From Bacillota bacterium (lineage in GTDB: Bacteria; Bacillota; Clostridia; Oscillospirales; Ruminococcaceae): a DNA stretch of 64,000 nucleotides. This document shows positions 34,027 through 42,130 of the stretch, piece after piece. The notes beneath the pieces were generated by a model, which saw only the letters and a list, made by a program, of their open reading frames with translations, ran no database searches and was not told the DNA's origin. Location of the stretch: NCBI GenBank assembly GCA_023391005.1, contig JAEWBS010000012.1:1-64000 (forward strand), given 5' to 3'. Numbering within the stretch: position 1 is the first letter of the stretch; each line of letters opens with the position of its first letter. A program made the translations under genes and the position numbers.

Positions 34027-34670
34027 CCGATTGGAGAGCGCTGCCGCCCGCCGAGATTGAGCGGCGCAGCTTTGAGATTATCACCCAAGAGCTGGGCGAA
34101 ACGAGTCTTTCACCTGTCGAGCTGCTGGTGCTCAAAAGGGTCATCCACACGACGGCTGATTTTGAATACGCCAAAACGCTGTATTTCTCAGCGGGCGCGG
34201 CCGAGCGGGGCATCGACTTGCTGCGGCGTGGGGCACATATTCTCACCGACACGAATATGGCCAAATCGGGCGTCAACAAAGCCGCACTTTCAAAGCTGGG
34301 CGGTGAGGTGCACTGCTTTATGGCGGATGAGGCGGTGGCGCGGCAGGCAGTGGCACAGGGCATTACCCGGGCCGCTATCAGCATGGAAAAAATCGCCGAG
34401 TTGCCCCGTCCGCTGATTGTCGCGGTGGGTAATGCGCCGACGGCGCTGCTGCGGCTGCATGAATTAGCCGATGAAGGCGTTTTGCCCCCTGACTTGATTA
34501 TTGCCGCACCCGTAGGGTTTGTGAATGTCGTTGAGAGTAAACAGGTGATCGAGCAGGGGAATACGCCCTGTATCGTTGCCCGAGGACGCCGTGGCGGCAG
34601 CACGGTCGCGGCAGCAATCTGCAATGCGCTGTTGTACGAGGCGGTCAGACGGCTGGAAGGCGGTATGTAA
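34023..34670 (+). CDS. cbiC: Cobalt-precorrin-8 methylmutase CbiC
   Basis: A 215-residue enzyme that migrates the C11 methyl to C12, giving cobyrinate. PAEIERRSFEIITQEL, VIHTTADFEYAKTLYFS (catalytic His), ILTDTNMAKSGVNK, and the C-terminal VGNAPTALLRL and PCIVARGRRGGSTVAAAICNA are signature segments. The TTG start 34023 overlaps the btuR stop (TTGA). Last gene of the cluster; a hairpin follows at 34801. Confidence 0.93.
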   Translation: MTDWRALPPAEIERRSFEIITQELGETSLSPVELLVLKRVIHTTADFEYAKTLYFSAGAAERGIDLLRRGAHILTDTNMAKSGVNKAALSKLGGEVHCFMADEAVARQAVAQGITRAAISMEKIAELPRPLIVAVGNAPTALLRLHELADEGVLPPDLIIAAPVGFVNVVESKQVIEQGNTPCIVARGRRGGSTVAAAICNALLYEAVRRLEGGM

Positions 34671-34800
34671 CATTGATACTCGCGCAAGAGCGGCCATCTT
34701 GACGTCGGATATTCGCCCCGCTGCGCGCTAACTGCTTGAGCCTGTGGCACTTTTGCAAAACAAGTGAGAGGTTTTGTGTTCTCTTTGCGTGATGAAGCCG

Positions 34801-34833
34801 CGGTATCATAGCCGCAGAACGGCTATGATACCG
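34801..34833. terminator. Perfect 14-bp hairpin downstream of cbiC
   Basis: CGGTATCATAGCCG (34801-34814) pairs perfectly with CGGCTATGATACCG (34820-34833) around CAGAA. No T-run follows, so it is either a processing or stability hairpin or a small palindromic repeat. It lies 131 bases after the cbiC stop. Confidence 0.55.
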
Positions 34834-34917
34834 GGAAGATGCGTAACGGCCCGCAGCTTAACGCGGCAACCGCCTGTGCACAAATTATGCCATAGGCGGG
34901 GCATTTTAATATGATAT

Positions 34918-35253
34918 GTCGCCTGCACGGCGGCGCTTGGCGTGCGCCGTCGTGCCCCAAGAGGCCGAACAACATCATTGGCGCGCATAATCACGTAACA
35001 AGTCTGGATGCGCGCCCACTGACGCAAGGGTGGGTAGGTAACCATATAGTCAACAACCGTTTAAGCCCTCAAAACCCTGCCGTTCCAAAATCCCACCGGA
35101 GGTCAGGGGGGCACGCGGGGGACAGCATCCCGCCCGCGAGGCGCTTCGCATCTGTAACGTAGTGGAAGCTGCCCGAATGTTCCGCAGAACATGCAAGTGC
35201 CGGGGGTGGGGGCCGTTCCTGTGCGTCAGCGCAAAACAACTTTTGCCGCTTTA
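34918..35253. repeat. Non-coding element copy B (inverted partner of 23766-24112)
   Basis: This copy is opposite in orientation to copy A, and together the copies bracket cbiET through cbiC. It lacks the CCCCACGTGGGG insertion found in A. Its terminal hairpin is ACGGCG (34927-34932) / CGCCGT (34945-34950) with the same 12-base loop length as in A; relative to A the second pair changed from T-A to C-G, a compensatory change. Together with the hairpin at 34801 it fills most of the 665-base gap between cbiC and the recombinase gene. No protein is encoded. Confidence 0.85.
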
Positions 35254-35281
35254 GTACGCTCGCCAAAAATGTATAATATAT

Positions 35282-35325
35282 AAAACAGCGCTTGCAGGCG
35301 TAGCTTACGCCGCAGGCGCTGTTTT
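35282..35325. terminator. Bidirectional terminator downstream of the recombinase-SpoVT gene
   Basis: AAAACAGCGC (35282-35291) pairs with GCGCTGTTTT (35316-35325), with TGC/GCA and GGCGTA/TACGCC continuing the stem to a short GCT loop. An A-run and a T-run flank it, so it can serve the leftward gene that stops at 35336. Confidence 0.8.
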
Positions 35326-35335
35326 GAAAAGCACA

Positions 35336-35788
35336 CTATTCCTCCATCTGTTTGCCAAGAAAGCCGGCAGCGACGGTAATCAGTTTGATCTCGGCCTCGG
35401 TGGCGATGCCGCCATCCTCACCCAACATAAACATGATTGCGCCACATACGTCGCCCGAGGTTACAATCGGCGCTGCGACAAGTGCGTAACGATCAATACC
35501 CTCAACAGGCTGAAAATTTTTTGATTCGCTGCCTGAAACCGCATGTGTCCGGCGCGATTCCATCAGCTCTTCCAGCGCGGGCGAAACGCGCCGCTCTAAA
35601 AGCTCCTTTTTGGGCAGGCCTGCGACGGATATTACATGATCGCGGTCGCAGACGACGACGGGATATCCTCCCGTCTTTTGAAGTACCTCGGCATATTGGC
35701 TGGCGAAGGAACCTAGCTCGCCAATGGGCGAATACTTTTTAAAAATAACCTCACCGTCGTTGTCGGTGTAAATCTCCAACGGGTCGCC
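35336..35788 (-). pseudogene. spoVT: 3' portion of spoVT (lacking its first ~30 codons), joined to the recombinase frame
   Basis: The 150 codons align with SpoVT from the GDPLEI segment to the C-terminus: GEVIFKKYSPIGELGSFA, VVVCDRDHVISVAGLPKKEL, GDVCGAIMF and the final FLGKQMEE. SpoVT is a sporulation regulator controlled in the forespore. The N-terminal DNA-binding half (typically beginning MKATGIVRRIDDLGR) is not attached here and I did not find it in the window. The gene as it stands cannot give a normal SpoVT unless the element excises. Confidence 0.75.
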
Positions 35789-37528
35789 GTTACTGATAAC
35801 ATTGACATCATAGACCTTGTCCTGTCGCTTTGCGCTTGACTGGACGATCTGGGCCTTTAAGCTATCCATGATGCCTGACTTAAAATTTTCAGAAATACCT
35901 GCGGGAACGGGAATTTTGGCGGCGTCAAGCAGTTCTGCGGGCAGGCCGCTTTGGATGATGGCGTCGATATCGGCCTTGAGCATGACCTCGATATGGTCTT
36001 CGTAAACCAGAATCTTCTCGATGATTAATTCAAGGTCGGTACGCTCGAGCGCGGGCTTGGTTAAGATATCGTCAAATACGTCGATAGCCGTTTTGGCGAT
36101 GCGATTGACACGGATGATGGTGTTGCGCCGGTCGGCGGTCAGCGCAATCTGACTTTGCAGCCCCGCGACACGCTGCATCAGGTCGTTTTCCATCTCGTCG
36201 TAGGTTTCTTCTAAAATAGCCTCGCGCTCGGGGTGCTTCATGATGTCGCGGATGCGCTGCCGCTTGGTGGCTTTCAGCTCGTCCTGAAGCTCGGCGAGGA
36301 TCTTCTCAAGATTTTCAGCCGAGCGTGCGCTTTCAGAGAGGTCGGCGGCCTCCTTCTCAATGTCGGCGTTCAGGCGGGCGAGCATGTCGGCCGAGCCTTC
36401 CTTAACCCTGCGGATGTAGCCGCGCACCACCTCATCAAGCATATCGACGCGGATGTGATGGCTGGTGCAGGCGGTCAGCCCACGGCGGTGGTAAGCACCG
36501 CAGCGGTAGGCGTCGCGCAGGTCCGAGCGGCTCATCGCGAACATCGGCGCACCGCAGTCGCCGCAGAGCAGAAAGCCGGAGTAGACATTGTCGTTGATCT
36601 TGACGCCGCGATAGTTCGAGGTGCTGCGTTTTTTGCGCAGCTCCTGCGCCGTCGCAAACGTGCGGTAATCGACGATGGGATCGTGATGGTTTTCAAACAC
36701 CACATGCTCGTCGGGGTCGCGCTTTAAATCCGAGCCGTTGATTTTCTTGCGGGTAAACTTGCCCTGCCGCAGCGTGCCGATGTAAAAGTCATTGTCGAGA
36801 ATGCCCTGTACTGTGACGATGCTCCATGCGGATTTGGCCTCGCGGTGGCTTTCCTCGCCGGCGCTTTCCTTACGGTTTTTCTCCGACATGCGCGGCGTCG
36901 GGATGCCCAGCTCGGTCAGTCGGTTGGCGATTTTGCGGTAGCCCCAACCTTGATTGTAAAGTTCGAATATCTGATTAATGACCGCCGCTTCCTCCGGCAC
37001 GGTGACAAAATTCTGCGTCTTGTCGATGATATAGCCGTAGGGCGCGGCGCAAATCCATTTGCCGTCGGCCTGTCTGCGGCGCACGACCGAGCGCACCTTT
37101 TTGCTCGTGTCGGTGACCGGCATCTCATTGATTAAAAACTGAAACTGGATTTTCAGCCAGTCGTCGTCGTTGGGAAAGTCGATGCCGTCACCGATTGAGA
37201 TGATGCGCACCCCCGCGTCGCGCAGATCCTCCAGCTCGACCAGCCCGCGGCTGTTGCGGCGGGAGAAACGCGAGAAGTCCTTGACGATGAGGATGTCTTT
37301 TTGATGACCGACCAGCTCGCGGCGCATGACCTGATACCCCTCGCGCTGCTCGAAGGTGTAGCCCGAGCGGTCGCGGTCCTCGTAGAAGGTTAGGCTGCTG
37401 TTCGGAAAGCGCTGCCGGACAAAGTCGGCGATGATGGCCTTTTGGTTTTCAATCGAGGTGTTGTCACGGTCTAATTCCTCGTCGACCGAGATTCGGCAGT
37501 AGCCCGCAATGTCAAAGCGCTCTATCAA
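35336..37528 (-). CDS. Large serine recombinase fused in frame to the C-terminal 150 residues of SpoVT
   Basis: A 730-residue frame. Residues ~1-150 are the catalytic domain (AGYCRISVDEE with the nucleophile Ser; LIVKDFSRFSRRN). The recombinase domain has VNQIFELYNQGWGYRKIANR-like sequence near 185-215, a zinc ribbon follows (LLCGDCGAPMF ... YRCGAYHRRGLTACTSHH, ~310-350), then a coiled coil (~375-460). From residue 581 (GDPLEIYTDNDGEVIFKKYS) to the end it matches SpoVT from about residue 31 to its last residue, including the second half of the AbrB domain and the GAF domain ending AAGFLGKQMEE. TTG start with GAGGTGATT upstream. Either an integrated element reads through its attachment site into spoVT, or a true fusion protein is made. 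Confidence 0.85.
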   Translation of the reverse strand: MIERFDIAGYCRISVDEELDRDNTSIENQKAIIADFVRQRFPNSSLTFYEDRDRSGYTFEQREGYQVMRRELVGHQKDILIVKDFSRFSRRNSRGLVELEDLRDAGVRIISIGDGIDFPNDDDWLKIQFQFLINEMPVTDTSKKVRSVVRRRQADGKWICAAPYGYIIDKTQNFVTVPEEAAVINQIFELYNQGWGYRKIANRLTELGIPTPRMSEKNRKESAGEESHREAKSAWSIVTVQGILDNDFYIGTLRQGKFTRKKINGSDLKRDPDEHVVFENHHDPIVDYRTFATAQELRKKRSTSNYRGVKINDNVYSGFLLCGDCGAPMFAMSRSDLRDAYRCGAYHRRGLTACTSHHIRVDMLDEVVRGYIRRVKEGSADMLARLNADIEKEAADLSESARSAENLEKILAELQDELKATKRQRIRDIMKHPEREAILEETYDEMENDLMQRVAGLQSQIALTADRRNTIIRVNRIAKTAIDVFDDILTKPALERTDLELIIEKILVYEDHIEVMLKADIDAIIQSGLPAELLDAAKIPVPAGISENFKSGIMDSLKAQIVQSSAKRQDKVYDVNVISNGDPLEIYTDNDGEVIFKKYSPIGELGSFASQYAEVLQKTGGYPVVVCDRDHVISVAGLPKKELLERRVSPALEELMESRRTHAVSGSESKNFQPVEGIDRYALVAAPIVTSGDVCGAIMFMLGEDGGIATEAEIKLITVAAGFLGKQMEE

Positions 37529-37602
37529 TATTAATCACCTCTATCTATCTTGATTTAGATAATATTGTACTATTGATTCTGGGAAAATGCAACTTAAAAA
37601 GT

Positions 37603-37676
37603 GTCGGAGGCGGCATAGATGAGCCGCTTCCGACCGTCTTATATGTAATGGCGGCGTTTGGGCCGCCGTTTTTGTG
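37603..37676. terminator. Pair of terminator hairpins between the recombinase and the 86-residue gene
   Basis: GTCGGAGGCGGC (37603-37614) pairs with GCCGCTTCCGAC (37623-37634); read leftward it is followed by ACTTTTTAA, so it terminates the 86-residue gene. A second stem GGCGGC/GCCGCC (about 37651-37668), followed by GTTTTT, works rightward. Confidence 0.65.
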
Positions 37677-37692
37677 TTTGGATGGGTTGTAG

Positions 37693-37953
37693 TTACATGC
37701 TCATCGTCATGCCTTGCTGTGTGTCTTGTTCAGTTTCAAGCTGCGCTGTGCGCTTGCGGTTATAGCAGAGCAGGTCGCTGGTTGCTTGGTACAAATCCTG
37801 ACTGCCGGAATGGAATACCGCTACGAGATATTTTTTTGTGTGGTATTTTTCGTAGATGGATTTAAGCTGTTCTTTCAATGCTTCGTCGTTCTTTTCAACA
37901 TTTGTCAACCAGATTTCAACAATCTTTCGCGCGTCGTTGACCTTAATCTCCAA
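37693..37953 (-). CDS. Small protein of a mobile element (86 residues)
   Basis: ATG 37953 has AAAAGGAGTGACGCC upstream. The protein is acidic to basic with KVNDARKIVEIWLTNVEKND, then KYLVAVFHSGSQDLYQATSDLL and a Gln/Met-rich tail. I recall similar small proteins in clostridial integrative elements near serine recombinases, usually named hypothetical; they have a fixed central V-x-x-SG-x-Q-L segment. Function unknown. It lies between the recombinase and the RepA-like ATPase, all leftward. Confidence 0.65.
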   Translation of the reverse strand: MEIKVNDARKIVEIWLTNVEKNDEALKEQLKSIYEKYHTKKYLVAVFHSGSQDLYQATSDLLCYNRKRTAQLETEQDTQQGMTMSM

Positions 37954-38457
37954 TAGGCGTCACTCCTTTTTATGGTAATAGTCTTTGCCGGTTTAGAGCG
38001 GCTTATGCTGGGTACTTGGCCTTTACTGCGGTTAGAGCACCTGCCAGAGCACCTATAGAATGGCTTTGTTAAGCGGAATTTGGCTGTTTACAGCACCTGT
38101 AACAGCACAAAACCGCATTTGCAGCACCTCATTTGTTCATCCGCCCACCATAGAGGCTTTGCCAGAAAACCGCATGTTGTCGCGGTTTTGCGGTCGGCAC
38201 TGCCGCCCGCTGTGACCGCAAGGGGCAGTTTACAGCACCTTGCTTTATCCTGCTTCGTTTTCGACCATGGATTTACGGACAAGCTTGGCCGATCAAGCGC
38301 GCTGGCACCCGCCCGCACAAATCGCCTGTGTCGGCGGTCGGGGCTTTATCGGAACACCGTCAGCTGCGGCCTCATTTCCCCACACGGGGGCGGACAGGCG
38401 GCGACACGGGTGATTGACGCTGTACAGTGCCGACAGGGTCAACAGGGTCGATATTTT
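37954..38457. other. Non-coding stretch of the mobile element with AGCACCT repeats
   Basis: 504 bases between the RepA-like gene and the 86-residue gene. Open frames here are short, have no ribosome site and look like decayed or non-coding sequence. The notable content is the scattered repeat set annotated at 38034-38240 and several short G+C-rich inverted repeats. Confidence 0.5.
38034..38240 (-). repeat. Iteron-like direct repeats, AGCACCT
   Basis: Five copies of AGCACCT, each preceded by G or C and A, in the same orientation: within 38034-38042, 38046-38054, 38090-38098, 38121-38129 and 38232-38240, with a near-copy at 38103 (AGCACAA). On the coding strand of the element they read AGGTGCT. 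Direct repeats beside a RepA-like ATPase gene suggest an origin or a regulator site. Confidence 0.45.
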
Positions 38458-39480
38458 TCACAACGGGGCGGCTGTGTTTTTATCGTCACCGTCGGCACTG
38501 TCGTCACGGACGGGCGTTGTGTAAAGGCGAACCGTCCGTTTGCCATTGCTGCGGCGAATCTCAAACCGGATGCCGTGGGCTGCAAGTGCTTCGGCGTGCT
38601 GCATCAGTAGGCGGGAGACCGTGCGGTCACTGATTCTTTTTTCTTCGCTGCTGATGAGCGCCGCCAGCTCGCCGGGTGTGCCGATGTAACCGTCTCTGTC
38701 CTGCATGAAGTCTGCGACGAGACAAACGATGTCGGGGAGAAACGCATCCGGTGACTCCCGACTGTCGGCAAGCAGCTCCCAGACATTGCTGTCGTTGCGC
38801 TGCAGCTCCAGCTCGCGGTATTCAATATCCCGCCCAATGCAGGAGAGCGTCGCCTTACCGCTGCCCCGATGCTCCTCCACCAGCGTAAAGCTGGCGTCCA
38901 CCGCACCCGACAGGCCCGTCGTGCCGGAGATGCGGTTGAAGGGATCGCTGTCCTTTTGTTTTCGGAGATGGTGGATCAGCAGAATCGCAAGACCAAGCTT
39001 GTCCGCCAGCTTTTTGAGCACCGATAAGTCGGCATAGTCGTTGGCATAGGAGTTGTCGGCCGAGGGGCGGCGAATCATTTGCAGCGTATCGATGATAATC
39101 AGAACAGTGTCGGGGTGCTCGGTGACGAAGCGCTCAATGCGCTCCTCCAATCCTTCTCCCAGCCGACAGCGCTCCTCGCAGAAATGCACGTTGGGCGGTG
39201 CATCGTCGGTGATATCGAACAGGCGATTCTGGATGCGCAGGCGGCTGTCCTCAAAGCAGAGGTATAGGGTCGTGCCCCGCTTAACGGCGTTGCCCCAAAC
39301 GGCGTCACCTTTGGCGACCGTAACCGACAGCCACAGCGCCAGCCAGCTCTTGCCCGACTTGGGCGCGCCCGCCAGCAGATGCAGCCCGTTCGAGAGCAAG
39401 CCGTCCACCACAAAGCAGATCGGTTCCAGCGGCTGGCTCATGAGCGTCTCACCGTCGATGGTGTGAAAGCGTTGGGTCAT
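38458..39480 (-). CDS. RepA-like AAA ATPase (hexameric replicative helicase fold) of a mobile element
   Basis: A 340-residue protein. Walker A LLAGAPKSGKSWLALWLSV is at ~residue 35, Walker B LIIIDTLQMIRRP near 148, and LAILLIHHLRKQKDSDPFNR with the catalytic glutamine/arginine region follows; this is the RepA/RecA-like AAA_25 pattern found in plasmids and integrative elements. The C-terminal ~100 residues resemble a winged-helix segment (LAALISSEEKRISDRTVSRL). AAAAGGAGGACATC precedes ATG 39480. It probably loads at or unwinds the element origin. Confidence 0.83.
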   Translation of the reverse strand: MTQRFHTIDGETLMSQPLEPICFVVDGLLSNGLHLLAGAPKSGKSWLALWLSVTVAKGDAVWGNAVKRGTTLYLCFEDSRLRIQNRLFDITDDAPPNVHFCEERCRLGEGLEERIERFVTEHPDTVLIIIDTLQMIRRPSADNSYANDYADLSVLKKLADKLGLAILLIHHLRKQKDSDPFNRISGTTGLSGAVDASFTLVEEHRGSGKATLSCIGRDIEYRELELQRNDSNVWELLADSRESPDAFLPDIVCLVADFMQDRDGYIGTPGELAALISSEEKRISDRTVSRLLMQHAEALAAHGIRFEIRRSNGKRTVRLYTTPVRDDSADGDDKNTAAPL

Positions 39481-39655
39481 GATGTCCTCCTTTTGATTTT
39501 AAATCCTGTGGGCGGCGGGCAGGGGATTCCGCTCAGATTTGCCGCTCGGTTTTTCCTTTCCTGCTTTTATTTTAGAGGAAATTGTGGTAGGCTTATGTCA
39601 TGAATTAAAAGAATTTTATTTAGACAAAATCAATTCTTTGCAAGAAGGTGTGAAT

Positions 39656-40750
39656 ATGTCGATTACCCATCCCTATGCCAAGGTGTTTGTGGACAGCACG
39701 AGCAAGCTGAACAGCTTTTTCTGCCATGACGCGGCGCATACCACCTTTGAGCAGATCGGCGACATGGGATGCGGCATTGTGGATTTCTGCGAGATGGATT
39801 TTTCGCTTGCGGTGGAAAAAATAAAGACGGTGAAACCTGATGAGGTCACCGTCGATAATTTTGAAATGATGAAGCGCATCTGTTGGGAAGCGGTGGATTT
39901 GCTCAAGGAACAGCACCGTTATGTGACCTTCTTTTTAAACGCGGAGCTGGTACGCAATTTCTACGTCTCCGATCTGACGATGGCGAAAAAAATGGTTTTC
40001 CCGACTGTTCTGTTTGACTATTACATTAAGCTACAAGGCGATTATACCGATGCGCTGGAGCTGTGCCTAAGCAGCGAGGTTCTGCCCCAATACACCTTGC
40101 CGGAGCGGTTTGTGATGCTCTGTAATTTGAAGCCGCACTTTACCCAGTATATATTGCAATCGATGTACGCCATCGCGCCAATCACGCACGGCAAATTTAA
40201 CACGGACAAATTGATTCAGTTCAATGATCCCGCAGAGGTGGATACCAGAAGTGTGCTGCGCAATATTCATCAGGACAGCGCGCAGGCGGTGAGCCTGTGG
40301 CAGTATTTCGCTGTTCAGAGCATGGAGGAGATGCTGTATCTGGAACTGGTCGAGATGGTTAAACGCGGTATCCGCGTTAAGCGCTGCGGGCTGTGCGACC
40401 GCTATTTTGTTCTGGCCGATAAGCGCAGGCGGGATTATTGCGATCGGGTTTACAAGAACGGCCGCACCTGCAAGCAGCTTGGGGCAAAGCTGAAGTTTAA
40501 TGAGACGGTTGATAACGATATGTATCTGCAGGAATTCGAGCGGGTTTATAACCGCATGTATTCGCGCTATTACCGCATGGACGCGTGGGACAGCGACCGC
40601 CAAACAAATAAGATGGGCGAAGTACAATTCAAAGCATGGACCGATGCGGCGTCCCAGGCCCGACGGGCGTACAAGGCTGGGGAAATCAGCGGAGAGGATT
40701 TGGTTAGAAGGATTTTGGGGGAGAGTGAGGTTAGGATAGAAGTTGAATGA
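39656..40750 (+). CDS. DUF6076-like protein with a CxxC zinc motif (mobile-element accessory)
   Basis: A 364-residue soluble protein. Residues ~1-240 are alpha-helical without a recognised active site; a zinc-finger-like motif RCGLCDRYFVLADKRRRDYC (~residues 243-262), followed by GRTCKQLGAKLKF, is the part shared by DUF6076-type proteins of clostridial elements. The tail AWTDAASQARRAYKAGEIS resembles the C-terminal helices of the same family. ATG 39656 lies after AAGAAGGTGTG; an upstream in-frame extension lacks a site. It points away from the RepA-like gene. Confidence 0.72.
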   Translation: MSITHPYAKVFVDSTSKLNSFFCHDAAHTTFEQIGDMGCGIVDFCEMDFSLAVEKIKTVKPDEVTVDNFEMMKRICWEAVDLLKEQHRYVTFFLNAELVRNFYVSDLTMAKKMVFPTVLFDYYIKLQGDYTDALELCLSSEVLPQYTLPERFVMLCNLKPHFTQYILQSMYAIAPITHGKFNTDKLIQFNDPAEVDTRSVLRNIHQDSAQAVSLWQYFAVQSMEEMLYLELVEMVKRGIRVKRCGLCDRYFVLADKRRRDYCDRVYKNGRTCKQLGAKLKFNETVDNDMYLQEFERVYNRMYSRYYRMDAWDSDRQTNKMGEVQFKAWTDAASQARRAYKAGEISGEDLVRRILGESEVRIEVE

Positions 40751-40759
40751 AGCACATTG

Positions 40760-40790
40760 TACAGGGGGTTGTGAGGCACGACACCCTGTA
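40760..40790 (+). terminator. Hairpin after the DUF6076-like gene
   Basis: TACAGGG (40760-40766) pairs with CCCTGTA (40784-40790), with GTTGT/ACGAC continuing inside past one mismatch. No T-run; the right flank (40800-41000) turns sharply A+T-rich at the border with the glycan cluster. Confidence 0.5.
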
Positions 40791-40925
40791 TAGGTAGAAG
40801 GCTTCGGTGATTTACGATTTAAATAAAGTGAACAATTATAACTTCTTTAAATAACAGTATAAAGAGGTCGGTTTATTTTAGTGTGGTGCAGCGAACGTAG
40901 ACAATTTTTCAAATATCCGGTTTCC

Positions 40926-40954
40926 TTTACAAATCGCCAAATTGCGTGTAATAT
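40926..40954 (+). promoter_or_regulatory. Candidate sigma-A promoter of the glycan cluster
   Basis: TTTACA (40926-40931), 17 bases, TAATAT (40949-40954), placed about 48 bases before the glf start. Both hexamers match the vegetative consensus partly and the spacing is ideal. Confidence 0.5.
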
Positions 40955-41001
40955 AGTAAATATATTTGCTGACTTCTAGTCAGTTGAAACGGGGGTATTC
41001 T

Positions 41002-42105
41002 GTGTCGCAATACGACTATTTAATTGTTGGCAGTGGTATTACAGGCGCGGTATTTGCCCATGAGCTTTCTAAAAAAGGCAAGCATTGCTTAGTAATTGAA
41101 AAACGTGGGCATATTGCAGGCAATATCTATGATGAAGCTCAAAATGGTATTTTTGTTCATCGCTACGGCGCGCATATCTTTCATACATGTAAGAAGGAAA
41201 TTTGGGGATATATTAATCAGTTTGGCGTGTTTAATCATTTTGTTAACAGCCCGATAGCTAATTACAAGGGTGGGCTTTACAATTTGCCCTTTAATATGAA
41301 TACGTTTTATCAATTGTGGGGAGCGATCACGCCTCAAGAAGCTATGCGACGTCTTGAAAGCGAACGCATGATGTATCCGCATGAACCCCGGAATCTTGAA
41401 GAGCAAGCCCTTTCACTTGTTGGCTCTTCCATTTATGAAAAGCTTATTAAGGGCTATACTGAAAAACAATGGGGACAGGCCTGCCACAAGCTGCCTGCTT
41501 TTATTATTCGAAGGATTCCGCTGCGTTTTACCTACGACAACAATTATTTTAATGATCCTTATCAAGGTATTCCTGTTGAGGGGTATACCGCGCTCGTAGA
41601 GAAAATGCTGCAAAACAGTGAGGTGCATCTGCACACCGATTATTTTCAGGATAGGTTGTCCTTTAATAAAATAGCAAAACGTATTATTTATACAGGCACG
41701 ATAGACCGCTATTTTGATTATGAATTGGGGCAGCTTGCGTACCGTAGCCTGCGGTTTGAGGACAACTGCTACGATTCGCCCAATTATCAAGGCGTTGCAG
41801 TCATGAACTTTACCGATAGCGAGACACCGTATACCCGCAGCATTGAGCATAAGCATTTTCAGTTTGGGGAGCAGCTGCATACCATTGTTACACGGGAATA
41901 TTCTCTGGCGTGGGAGCCGGGACAGGAGCCGTATTATCCGATAAACGACTCAAAAAATCAACAGGTCTACGAGCACTACCGCCAACTGGCCGAGCGTGAG
42001 AAGAATGTTGTTTTTTGCGGAAGATTGGCGCAATATCGCTACTATAATATGGATCAGGTTGTTGAGGTGGCGTTGAACAGGGTAAGGGCTGAGTTTAAGC
42101 TATAG
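41002..42105 (+). CDS. glf: UDP-galactopyranose mutase
   Basis: A 367-residue FAD enzyme converting UDP-galactopyranose to UDP-galactofuranose for cell-surface glycans. The FAD loop YLIVGSGITGAVFAHELSKK starts at residue ~6, and HRYGAHIFHT, FNMNTFYQLWG, GYTEKQWG, IPLRFTYDNNYFNDPYQGIP and PYYPINDSKNQ are the family segments with the active-site Arg and Tyr residues. GTG 41002 with ACGGGGG upstream is the best start; a TTG 36 bases earlier extends the frame without homology. First gene of the glycan operon. Confidence 0.93.
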   Translation: MSQYDYLIVGSGITGAVFAHELSKKGKHCLVIEKRGHIAGNIYDEAQNGIFVHRYGAHIFHTCKKEIWGYINQFGVFNHFVNSPIANYKGGLYNLPFNMNTFYQLWGAITPQEAMRRLESERMMYPHEPRNLEEQALSLVGSSIYEKLIKGYTEKQWGQACHKLPAFIIRRIPLRFTYDNNYFNDPYQGIPVEGYTALVEKMLQNSEVHLHTDYFQDRLSFNKIAKRIIYTGTIDRYFDYELGQLAYRSLRFEDNCYDSPNYQGVAVMNFTDSETPYTRSIEHKHFQFGEQLHTIVTREYSLAWEPGQEPYYPINDSKNQQVYEHYRQLAEREKNVVFCGRLAQYRYYNMDQVVEVALNRVRAEFKL

Positions 42106-42130
42106 ATATCTTATTGACGGGGGAGGCGCT

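Noticed and set aside
34801..34833. Cobalamin riboswitch or transposon end downstream of cbiC
   Set aside because: It is a simple perfect hairpin without B12-box sequence, and no matching inverted copy was seen elsewhere in the window.
38034..38240. CRISPR array
   Set aside because: The repeated unit is only seven to nine bases, with irregular spacing of 12 to 111 bases, and no cas gene is near.
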